Below are positions 11,782-23,700 of a DNA stretch of 64,000 nt, in pieces. Source of the stretch: Bilabrum cf. latius (Eukaryota > Bigyra: Bicosoecida > Bigyra > Bicosoecida); NCBI GenBank assembly GCA_965178125.1, contig OZ237771.1, forward strand, positions 186,001 through 250,000. Direction: 5' to 3'. The translations under genes and the position numbers were made by a program. The notes below the pieces were generated by a model. That model was not told where the DNA came from. It did not search any database and worked only from the letters and a program-made list of their open reading frames with translations. Positions within the stretch are counted from its first letter, which is position 1; each line of letters opens with the position of its first letter.

Positions 11782-13941
11782 ATGCGTGTTATCCCGACAT
11801 GCACCTTTTTTGCCATTGCGTGTTGGCTTACATTTGCGGATGAGCCGTATGGATCCATTCCGTGGCCTCAGCCAGGGCACGATGCGTAGCACACGCACGT
11901 CTCGGCGGCAAGCGGTCCTTCGGCCAAACAACCCATCTTCATCTGGTGCGAGCCAACGCAAAGCGAGCAATACCCGTTTATGAAAACAGAGAGTGTTACT
12001 GGCTCGGATGGAACGGTGGCTGTTACTGGCCAGAGTTCGCTCGTCGTTCGCGATGGGAACAGCGGTGCCCAGCTATACACCGTCCCATTCGGGGACGAAT
12101 TCGACCCACTGTCTTCGCCTACAACGATCGGCTCTGGACTGTATATTGTCACGAACGGGTTTATGGCCAAGCAGCAGCCAATTGGAGGAATGTTTGACGC
12201 CAAATCCGGCGATCTTCTGTATAGCTTCAAGGACTTTTCCTCCAGCCCACTGCAGATTGGATTTTCCCCAGCCTTTGATCACAGCAGCGGAAAAGTTGCA
12301 TTTGCAGCGGATGCCGGAGGGGCCGGTGGGACCGCACCAAACCTTGCGGTGTACCACGCGGCCAGCGGGGAGCAAATTGCAGGCACGCGGATCTCTGTGA
12401 ATCCGTAGTGCCGGCCCTCTTGCGGCAGCGGCTGCACATCGCTGTATACGGGCAGGGGCGCGATGTTCCTGTTTGATGCGACGACTGGTGCTGTCACAAA
12501 GTTTCCGAAGAATGGCTACTTTCAGAACATGATTACCTGTGTTAGCGTGGCAGCGGGTGGCAGTGGCGGCAACGATACGTCATTCGTCGCGGCCACCGTC
12601 AAACCGAGCGACTGCATCGCATTGCGGCATGAGCTGGAAGGCGCGGCCGAATCCTCCGGTGACGATGCCGGGCGCGGACGCGCCGGCAGCGTCATCTGCG
12701 GCGAGCTTCACTCGTCACACTACGATTCCCCCGACGCCGACGTTCCCATCCTCCTGGCCGTGGACAGCCCCGCCGGTGCCATCTCACCGAACGTTCGCTG
12801 GCAGTCGGGGCTGTCCCCCGTGCACCTGCCCAGGGGGGAGTACGAGGGCCCCGATACGGTGCTTGGCGCCCCCGCCATCGTGCAATGCACTCAGCCGGGG
12901 CCGGGCCAGGACCCGCTGGCCGGGACTGTCGTGCTCGTCACATCGGGGCACGCGGTGTCTGCGTTCAGCGCGTCCACCGGTGGATTCGAATGGATCGTGG
13001 CGCTGGACGACTGGGCCATCGGCTCCAGCGTCGGTTCCGACGGCGTTGCGTTTGTCAGCACCAACACCACGCTGCAGGCGATCGACGCCTGCAATGGAGG
13101 TAAGCAGGTCTGGAAGATGGACAACGCGGCAATCCGATCCTCAATCCAGCGATGGACTGGGGGTGGACTCGCAGTCGACGGGGTGAAGATCCATTCACTC
13201 CCCACCATCGGTCGCAACGAGTCGCTGTACCTGCAGATGCACTACAGGAAGGATGATCAGGGTGACGACGACGTCAGTGTGACGAGTGGTATGGTCGATG
13301 GGTGGGTGGGTGACGAGGAGCAGGATACTCCTCACACCGGCGGTCTGGAGCTCGGCACGTACCTCCTGTGTGCCCTGAGCTCCCAGCTCCTACCCCCCAG
13401 CCCGTCGCCCACACCCTCCACCAGCCCCACCCCATCGGCCTCCCCGAGTTTTGGGAGCTCCCCTTCGCCCTCCCCCACTCCCAGCATCCCTGCAACCCCC
13501 ACCCCTACCCCTGGGGGCAACCCCGGGGGTAGTCCAACGGTGTTCGACCTAAAACGGGTGATTCTCCTAGCCGCCGGGGTCGTGGTCGTGATAGGCTGCT
13601 GCGTGGGGTTCTGCTGCTACCAGGGAACAAGGGGGCGGGGGTAGCCAGGGGGAACAGCGGGGGACGGGGCACCCTTGCTAGTTGGGGGGGCGGGGGATGG
13701 TCGTGTTGTGGGGGGTGTACCCCGGGGGTCCATGGGGGCAGGGCAGGGGTACCCTGCGATTCCGACAGCATAGGTGATTGCAACAGGTCAAGTGGCTGGC
13801 ACCACAGGACCGCTGGGCTAGTCTCATGCCAGCGGGCAGGCGGGTAGCATTCAGGGCGGGCGGCAGCACCCCTACCCTGGTATGCAGGGTGGTGTCTATG
13901 CTGGAGCTCCCAACGATTACTACTCAACTGCTGGGCGGTGA
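11782..13941 (+). CDS. Type I membrane protein with PQQ-like beta-propeller ectodomain
   Basis: 719 codons from ATG 11782 to TGA 13939-13941, with TAG codons at 11887, 12406, 13642, 13771 and 13819. The N-terminus MRVIPTCTFFAIACWLTFA is a signal peptide. Residues about 60-530 form a PQQ/BamB-like propeller, with blades such as LVVRDGNSGAQLYTV, MFDAKSGDLLYSF, LFDATTGAV and VSAFSASTGGFEWIVAL (each a strand plus 'D..G' turn). A Ser/Pro/Thr linker (about 535-587) leads to one transmembrane helix near residues 593-612 (ILLAAGVVVVIGCCVGFCC). A Gly/Gln/Tyr-rich cytosolic tail follows and contains three of the TAG codons. In the duplicate at 50100-51426, the TAGs at 13771 and 13819 are CAG, which identifies the amino acid as Gln. 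Likely a cell-surface receptor or adhesin; its partner may be the adjacent receptor gene, with which it is duplicated. Confidence 0.75.
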
Positions 13942-14713
13942 GGTCGGCGACAATGGGTAATGATTGCCTCTGCTGCAGGTAGTTCGTTGCTGCGTGTTTT
14001 CTGAGACCCGTGAAAAGGCGTGTTCTCACAAGCGACCGCCACTGGCTGCAGCCCACCACGCTTCTGTCAGTGAAGGTGGACCCGTGATGTAGAGCATGCA
14101 TGGGCTGCCTTGTAGTGGTCTGAATGTCAGGAACTCATCCAAAGTATGGCCTCGTGGTCGGCAGGAAGGCCCCATCGCCGTGTTCTGGTTCCGGTTGCAA
14201 CCTATAGAACCGGTCGCTCGTTCGTCTAGTAGCGATGCTGCTGTGAAAATGATGAAATGGAATTTATCTTCATACAGATCGCGATAATCCGTGATTTTTC
14301 GTGTGTTTGCAGTCCATTTCGGCCGGCTGACATGCAATCCCCAGCTGGTTGCAACCTGGCAGTGAGACTTGCGACCAAGCTGGACCGCGTGAAAGCCATG
14401 GAAACGATCGGCAGCCACACTTGAACACAGGCATTCACCCTTCGTAGGCAAGGCTATCCTCTACATACTTGATTCAATCAACCTAATAATCTCATGAACG
14501 TATGTAAGCTTCGTTATTGAGGGCACATTTGTGAAACTTCGATGACATTCCAATATTCCGATACCACTCTGGTTTCGACCCGTGATCACGTGTTGATGAT
14601 ATTAGATCATTGAAATGATTATAAATATACGTCTTCAGAGATTTGACCAGCGCGATGACCTGATTTGGTATTGAATACCGCGTATATTAGGCCGAGATCG
14701 TAGTTGTTGCTAA
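13942..14713. promoter_or_regulatory. Duplicated upstream region of the FG-GAP/polycystin-like gene
   Basis: No gene. It contains two perfect palindromes GGTTGCAACC (14193-14202 and 14347-14356, 154 bp apart) and a nearby GAACCGGTCGCTCG. The same pair with the same spacing occurs in the duplicate (49663-49672 and 49817-49826). A similar pair (165 bp apart) lies upstream of the third gene at 53722-53731 and 53887-53896. The part from about 14470 to 14713 is AT-rich. A sequence ATGAACGTATGTAAG near 14493-14507 resembles a short exon end with a 5' splice site, but I could not connect it to a reading frame. Confidence 0.45.
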
Positions 14714-14752
14714 AAGTGTCGGCCCAGACTGCTGTAGTTCTACGAATTCTGT

Positions 14753-17700
14753 TTGAACCTCGCAGGCGCTAGATTGTTAGTAGTTGTAGTTGTGCCCAAT
14801 CTGATAGTAGAAGCGGCGGAGTTTGCTGATCAAGCTGATGACCGTAGTGGTGAGGACGTGGATTTGCGAACTCGTGCGGGCATAGCACGATGGGCTACTC
14901 TAGCTTACAACTGCCACCTTGTAGTAATATTGATATGCATTAAGAATAACCAGTACTTCCTAGCGAACCAAAGCCTGCATATCCTAGTCTGTACCAATGA
15001 GGCCGCAGGTTTTTGTTCCACTTGTGTACATCCTGTCGGAACTGCGGGCAACAGCCAGGTCGACGGCACCGATGCTTTTGGACCAAGCAAACTTGCATCA
15101 TCTAGTGAAGATAGGAGCCAAAATATGCCCTCACTGAGATATCCAGTCACGCGAACGCTAAGGAGCGACCGCTCGCTTCAGGCATCCCCGTCTCCGCTGC
15201 CATACGAGGAGCCGCTGGTGGATGGTGTGATAATGGTTGGCAATGGCCAAGGTGGCTTTAACGCAAGCCTGACGGATCCCACGGATAGGTTTGGCTTCGC
15301 TGTGACGAGCATCTACGACATCGACGGGAACGGCGCCCCTGACCTAGCGGTGGGTGCGCCGGATGACGACAGCGCCGCTGGAGAAGGTACGGGGGCCATA
15401 TGGGTAATCCGGATGCAGCAAGGTGGCATGGCTCTGGGCGTAACGAAGCTTTCAAGCTACGAAGATGGGATTCCGACCAACAGGTCTCCGTATGATTTCC
15501 TTGGTACATGGCTCTCCGCTCTGCTGCAGCCAATGGGGGACCAGCCTGAAATGGTGCGTCTGCTGGTGGGCTGTCCGAATTGCGATGGGGTGGCGATTTA
15601 GAACAGAGGTATGGTGATGATACTACGATTGCGTCCAAACGGCACAGTAGCCAACAGCACGGTCATTGGGGACGGTCAAGGCGGCATTCCATCCGGGACA
15701 TTGCCTCCCAAGGCAAACTTCGGGGACCCGATTAGCCCGATCGGCGACTTGGACCTTGATGGATATGTTGACGTTGTGGTCAGAGCCTACAACCTCATGC
15801 ATGGCGGCTCTGGTTATGGTGCTATCTTCATCCTGTTCATGCTTGGCGATGATACCGTCAAGAGCTTCACCCGCCTGAGCCAGGCTGTTGGTGAGGGGTT
15901 CGATTCTGCAACAATTGCCGGGTTACCACTCCATAACTTGTTTGGCGTCGGGATAGCCGCAATACCCCTGCAAGGCTACGATTAGCCCACTGGTCTGTTA
16001 GTTCACTTGCACCTAGATGGTATCAACGGGTTGGCGCTCGTGCAAATAAGCAGTAGTGGTTTAGTACCTGATCCGGATCAAGCAGTCGCCATTCTCGATG
16101 GCTAGGGCGGTATACCAAGCGGTTTGATCGAATCTGATTCATCATTTGGCGAATTTATAGTCTCGCCTGGAGATCTTAATCTTGACGGTGTTGCGGATGC
16201 CATCGTGTCAGCGACGATCGCGGATGCCGGTGGGATAGACTCGGGTGCATTATTCGTGCTGTACATGAACTACGGCTCGAGGACAGAGCCGGTGAAAGAT
16301 GCAGTCAAGCTGACCGTGCTGTCGCCTGGACTCAGTGGAATTGTCCCACCACATTAGTTCATGGTCGCCAAGGATGTCGTGCGAGGGTTGTCCCACCCCA
16401 ATCGTACCAGCATCGTCGTTGCATTTCTTGCAAATCCTAACACAGAGTCGATCGCCTTCCTGCAGCTGATTCCCCCTGAGCCCAAGCTCCCGCCTAGGTC
16501 GAGCATGGGTCTGAACCTCGAAGCGCATAACATTCTTGGGAATGGGTCGACGGCAATGCGGCCTGCTGCCACACAGGAGCAGTTTGGGCAGTCTGTGGCC
16601 GTGATCCGGTACGGTGGCAAGACAGCACTAGTTGCAACCGAGCACTGGGAGGACGACTCTGGACCAGCTGACAACGATTTCTTCCCCGAGCCTATCGGCA
16701 TCCCTGATTTTCTTGAGCGGCCCGGCGGTGTGGTACGCAGGCTTACCGAATATGGCCGTGATCCTATACAGCAGGACCGAGGCCAGCTGAGTTCAGATGA
16801 TGTCTTAAGTGCAGGCCAACAAGGTGCTCGCCGATTAAATGGCCCTCCGATCTCCATCAGGAGCCGCGTGTACATCACCCCAATTGATTCCAACACGAGC
16901 CTGCCTTCAGGACCGACACAGGTCTTCGAACCCGGTGTGACGAGTGGACTTACCAGCCCCGGCCATGTTCCAGAGAACAGCATGTTTGGGCATGTGGTGG
17001 TTGGACTTGGGCCCGGTGTTGAGAGGCCTGGGTTCCCCGGCATGCACATGCACTGCGCCGATCTCGCTCTGGGCACACCGCTGGCAGAGGACTGGTCCTT
17101 TGGGTATTCCAGGGCAGGTGGGTTCACAGTCATGCGGTTGTGTGAGCAAACTGCAGATGGACCACTGTATGTTGAGTCCGCTGAATCATACGATGCGACT
17201 CATGTGCGGAATACTGGCTTGGCCATCGGCAGCGATAACGCGTACATCGGGGTAGCCCTAGCATTTTGGGAGGGATGGGGCACTCTGTACGTGGGTGTCC
17301 CGGGAGCTGACAGCGATGACGGGGCGATTGTGGCCTATGAAGTGAACCCTCTTGCTCCTATCTTAGAGGCTGTTGCTCCTCAAATAGTGCTTCGCGGGCT
17401 TCCAACTGCAGGCATGAGGTACGGATCGCTGATGGCTCCCTCCGTGGGCGAGAGAATCGATCCCGTGCATGGAGACACGCGGGTCCTTCTTGCCTTCACA
17501 GCTATGGACCATTCTTCCAAGATGCAGCCGTTCCTCGCCGAGCTGGGAGGGGCCGCTGGCCTGAGCGTTGACACCCTGCACGAGGCATTGAACGACATAA
17601 TAGGTGAAGAGATCGAGGATAGCTTCAATAGTACTGGACGAGAGTGCTACAGGGGTCTAGAGATGGCAGACCTGACTGGTGATGGGTAGAAGGAGCTGAT

Positions 17701-20700
17701 CATTGGGTGTGAGGGTCATTTCTTTGTTGCTGTGGAGCTCAACCACGACGAGATTGAAATACCTCTCGCTCGGCAAGTGCTCCATCCACCGGTAGATCAG
17801 ACAATTACGACGGGTGACCAAGTGGCAATCAACTACACTGCATCTCATCAGTTCGGGAGGGGACCTGCTGTGTATCACCAGGTCGTAAACCAGCCATTGG
17901 GCATGATCGACACGTTCATTGCGGTGCCGAGGCCTCTGTTCGAAGAAGTAGGCATCCTTCGCATTCGTGGGCCATTGCCGTCGGCTAGCCCCAGCCCCTC
18001 GCCTGCACCAGTCGGCGCTGTAGTTTCCATGGTCAAGATCACCAGCGGGCAGACAGGACTGCCGGTGGGATTTCCGCGGTCAGGCGACAGGTTTGGCCGC
18101 CACGCTGTCTCACTCGGAGACATGAACGGTGACTCCGTCGAAGACATGGGCATATCATTGTTCCAAGCCGGCGGTGGAGGCACCGGCGCGGGCTCGTTTG
18201 CAATCCTTAACATGAACGCCGACAGGACCGTGGACAGCTACACTGAGTACCACCTGGGCTCTGCTGGAAATATATATGCGTCTGGATTCGGGCCAAGGAC
18301 AGGATCACAGTTCGGGTCTGGTCTGTCTCGCTTCGACCAGCCCAACGGATAGGACGGTGCAAACCCGCGGGTGGTCGCGGGCCAGCCATTCCTCGACGTT
18401 GACGGCTAGTGGCTCATTGGGAGGGCATACATCCTCCGCATGGACGCAAGCGGCGCGGTGATCAACACGGTGGTGCTTCAGGACGGGCTCAACGGCATTC
18501 CCACAGGTACACTTCCAGTTGAAGGCAGGTACGGTCAGGCGTCCTGTGACCTCGGTGACTTGGACGGTGATGGTATGACCGATATCGCCATCACCTCGCC
18601 CGCTGTCACTAGTGGGCCCGATGCAGGTGGCGTCATCTTCATCCACTTCATGAACGGAGACGACACCGTTACCTCCACCACCAAGATCTCCCAGTCAACT
18701 GGCCTGAGTTCCATCCAGCCACAAGTGCTGCTCGTTGGGTTTTCAATTGCAACCATACAGCCCCGATCTCCACATCATTCCATTGACCTGGTGGCAGGTG
18801 CAATGGAAAGCGACGCAGTTGTCTACTTCGGCATTCAGTCCAACGGGACTGTCATGCCTGGATCCGTGAGGGTGATCAGGGATGGGCAGGCAGGGGTACC
18901 AGCTGGGAGCATTCAAGCAATGTCTGGCTTTGGGTCTAGGGTAGCCAATGTTGGTGACATGAACGGCGACGGCATCACGGACATTGCTGTGGGAGCGTGG
19001 GAGGATGATACGGGCGGTCACATCACGGGCAAGAGCTTCATTTTTTACCTCAGCTGCACGTCGCCTACCACCGTAAATCTCGTACAAGGCGTCACGGTGC
19101 TGGACATCAACACGCAAGGCATCAGCGGCGTGCTGAGTACAGGTACAAAGTGGGGCGTATCAGGTTCATTCAATGATCTCAATGGTGACGGCCGTGTGGA
19201 ACTCATATTCGGCGCCGATCAAGACCAGACAGGCGGGCATCAGGCAGGAGCAGTCTACATAGCATCCGTTGGTGGTCCACCGGCCGGGCCTATCACATCA
19301 GCATGCCCTTCTGTCTCACCATCGGTTACGCCTACCGTCAGCATCTCGCCAACTACAAGTGTCACCAGCAGCCCCAGCACCTCGCCCACGCCGAGTGTAT
19401 CCAGCAGCCCCAGCACCTCGCCCACGCCGAGTGTATCCAGCAGCCCCAGCACCTCGCCCACGCCGAGTGTATCCAGCAGTCCAAGCACCTCGCCAACGCC
19501 GAGTGTCACCAGCAGCCCCAGCACCTCGCCCACGCCGAGTGTATCCAGCAGCCCCAGCACCTCGCCCACGCCGAGTGTATCCAACAGCCCCAGCAACTCG
19601 CCTGCGTCGAGTGTCACCAGCAGTCCCAGCACCTCGCCCACGCCGAGTGTATCCAGCACTAGCACTCCGACCACGACAAGCACTGCCTCAGCCTCGCCAA
19701 CTCCATCCATGACTTCCCCTCCAACATCAACAGCCACACCAACTACGAGCATTGCGCCTGGCTCCCTTGCCGTTGTGGCTGCGTCCGTGGAGACCGGGAT
19801 CTACCTACTGGACTACTGCGATTCCAGCTTGGATGTGTCTTCGTCTGGGTCGGCAATTGTATCTGGTGGGAGCGGGATGGGGTTGCGGTTTGATTGGAAC
19901 ATCTTAGTGGAAGCGATCGGAGACTTTGATGGCTCGGTGGGCGAGGGTGGGTTTGATGGCTCCGGCTCTGTCGGCGGGCCTGGACAGTCAGCTGAGTTTG
20001 ACGAAGCGATAGCCAGTCTGCGGCTGGCACTGCAAGCGATAGCTGAAGACGCGGCTGGATCTAGGCTAAGAACCGTTCAGTTCCAACTGCAGCACGCCTC
20101 CAAGGCGATTACAAACAATGCACAGGCTAGGACCTCTGCGAGTCCGACTGGCCTGACCGTGCCGCTGCCTGCCATGGGCACTGTGGTTGATGTGACGATT
20201 CGTGTCAGGGCCAGGGACGGGGCGATCGACTTAAATAACTTGCAATAGTCATGGGATGATACAAGCAACCACGTGGCGTCAGTCAAGGTCACCATCGTGG
20301 GGGCACCGAGGCCCGTGCTGACACCGGGGAATCGGACTGCGATCGTCGCATCCAGAACGCAAGCGATTGAGCTCGGGCCCAGAGCCAGGCTGTGCGGTGT
20401 TACATCCGGTGTTCTGCCAAGTGGCGTCCAAGTAGCCATCGGATTCGAGTGGGTGCAGCTCGCTGCAGTGCGAGACCTCCAGCTCAGCTTGAGCCCGGAG
20501 CGCCTGGTGCAGGCAGCCCAAGCCGGTCTGGTATCCCGAGCGGGTATTGTTGCTAGTACAGACGCGCTGGATTTCCTTATGTACAGCCAAGACGTTGGTC
20601 TAGATCGACGGCTCGTCGTTGATTCGGAGTCTACTATGGGGCGTGAAGATCTCCGTCGCAGGCTCACTGGGGCCACCACTGGTCCACCGTACGGGGACTA

Positions 20701-23700
20701 TGACTGGGAGAAAGGTATGCTTGCCATCCGTGATGTGGGTGGTGGGGCAATGCAGCATGACATGTCCGATGCGGGGTGGTTTCGATCGCTGTCGTGGTCC
20801 ATGGCAAGGACAGGCAGAGCCCAGCTGCGAGTCCCAGCCACTGCGCTCAGGGTGGGGCACGCCTATGTGTTCGGAGTCAGGGCGGTGCCCGTGCTGAGGC
20901 AGCTCGATGGGAGCATTGAGCCGATGCTTACGGGCCTAAATACCGTGCTGGCGCAGTCGTTTGGAATCGTCGGGGTGGGAGTCCGGCGATCTCAACTGCG
21001 GCTTGGTGTGACGGGCGGTTCACGCACCGTGTCTGCCGAGCTTGGGTTCAGCATAGGGGCAAGTGCTGGACGAGGTGCCCAAACCGGCATAGATCCTGAC
21101 TTTGACCAGTCCGGGGTGTCAATTGATCCCGGGTATGACGATGGTCAGCATGCTCCCCTGCAGCTGTATCGCTGGTCCTGCACGGCGAGAACTGGCAGCG
21201 GGACGGCGACCACTTCATGCCTTGACATCGTGCCGGGCAGCGGCGAGCTTACGACCATTGCCAACACCAATGTGGGTCCACAACAGACGGCGTCATACGT
21301 TGGGCAAGTGCTAACGGTGTCCGTGAATGTGTCATCCGGAATCACAAGTCTCAACGGCGCGCCACCCGGCGGCAACATGACGGCAGGCAGGAACAGCACA
21401 GCCCAAGCACCGTCCAACAGTACATCCATCTCCAGCCGCTTGCTACAGGCATCACCGCCCACGATGCTGGCAGGCACGGTTGCAACTGGTACCGCATCTG
21501 CACTCGTCACAGTGGCCCTCCCAGGACTCCCTTCGGTCGAGGCAACCGCACTGCGGACCAGGCTGGCTCGGATGGGCGCAGATGGGGGCTCCGTCGTGGT
21601 ATCAGCGTCTATCAAGACTGTCATTGACGCGGTGATTGATGACATTGCCCCGCAGAACGCGCGATCTCGGCTGATTGATGATGGCTTGCGGCTGCAGTGG
21701 ACTCAGGTGTCTGGCCCAGCCGTCGTCGGACTGGACGCCCCTGCCACAGCACCCGGGGTGCAGTCCGCGCTGCTGACTGCTAGGAGCGCAAGGTCGCTGG
21801 TTCTGAGGGAAGGTTCGCTGATACCCGGGGAACAATACGTGTTCCGCGCCTCTGTATCCCTGGCATCGGCAAGTCAAGCAGTGCTGGCCACAGGCCGCGC
21901 CACGGTCAGCGCCGATGTGTCAGTCACCGTCAACGAGCCGCCGAGGCCGGGCGATGTGCTGATGCAGCTGCCAGGTGACTCGAATCGGACGGAGCCTCGC
22001 GCGCTGATTGACACTGTTCGGCTGTCTACCGGCGGATGGCAGGATGACCCGACGGATTTCCCGCTCCGATTCGCCTTTTTCATCGACACCCGCGGGACTG
22101 TGCCTGACACTGGCTCCGGGTCTCCTGCCCCCGACTCACAGGCGATCGCATCCGCACTGGCACAGCAAGGCGTGGTTCCGCTGCGCGGCGCCAGCTTGGA
22201 GCCTGAGCTCAGTACCGTCCTTCCCGCCGGCAGCACTGAAGCAGGCAAGCCCCCTGTGACGATGACCCTGATCGTCACAGCGACAGACCCCGCAGGCGCG
22301 CGAGGCATGGCAGCAACGCGAATTCTGGTGGCACCGGCACTTGATGAATCGGAGCTGCAGGACACCACCATCGTGACGAGTGCTGCCTCCGATCGACTGG
22401 ACGAGGCACTCAGCAGCGCAGTGTCAAGTGATCCAAGCCAGGCCCTCGTACTGGCGGGCGCATCCGCTGGTCTGCTCAACTCCATCAACGACCAAGGGGA
22501 CTCGGCAGCAACGAACCGCACCAACGATCAGGACGAACAAGCGACTCGCATCCGGGAACAGGTTCTGGAGCTGGTTGCAACCGTGGCTGAGACCGTGGAG
22601 GTCACGGGCGAGAACATGCAGCTCGCTGCCGAGACCACCTCGTCTGCTCTCGGCTCTGCCAACTCCACCACGGCAGGGCAGCTGGGGGCAGCGCTGAATG
22701 CCACGGAGCTGATTCTGTCGAGACGATTGCTAGAAGGAGACCCAGGCGAGCCTCTAGAGGACGGTCCGGCCGCGTCACTGCTGCAGACACTGCGGGTGGC
22801 TTCGAACGCCGGGAGTGCATTGAACGGTGGTGCAGGCATTCAGGGGAGCGATCGGGTGTCCAACACATCGGGTCTGCTTGGAAGGGCACTGCTCCGGGGA
22901 TCAATACCCGGTGAAGAGCCGAGGGTGCTTCGGAGCCAGGGCAGCGATGGAGTCGGCCTTGAGATGGTGGCAGGTCGAATGGACGTGCTGGGTGGCGGTG
23001 CAGCTGGGAACGGAACTGCTGGCTCAGCATCTGTGCTCGGGCTCGTGGCGCTTGGGAATGGGTCCAGCTCGTCTGTCCTGTCAATCGCACAGCGGTACTG
23101 CAGCGGTGAGGCGGGTGCGCTGCAAGGCAATGCAGCTAGCGGGGCATCTGCGTCTGGAGCTGCCGCGTCTTTCGGGGTTGCACTGATAGACGCTGGCACT
23201 GGTACGGCGGCAGGGAGTGTGGCAAGGCTTCTGCAGAGCTCGAATGGCGGCGATCTGCTGGGCGGTGTGGACGCCACTGCAATGCAATGGAACACTCGAT
23301 CCACCGGAGTGCTGTCGCCGCATCCTACCGGCGGTGTGGGTCTGTCAGACACGCACGGGATAGGCGGCACAGACTCGAATGACACGGTCGGAGCCGAGGT
23401 AAACCAGACCGGGTCATCGTTCGTCGAGGCCAATCGGACGTCCACTTTGTCCACCCAGTCTGTCGCCGGCAGCATCGGATCTACAGTGTCGGTGAAGCTG
23501 TCGGCCGCTACATCGGGTTCTGCCGTGGAATTCTCCACCGGTGGATTGGAGGTCTGCTTGTTCGTCCCCAAGGCACCAGCCCCTGCCGTGCCTGCAGACC
23601 TATCGAGATCGGACGTAACTGAGACTGTTGTGGCACTATCGGGAGAGATCGGAGCCGAGCCTGCCTTCCCCAACCCACGGGTGGATGAGTCATTGATTGT

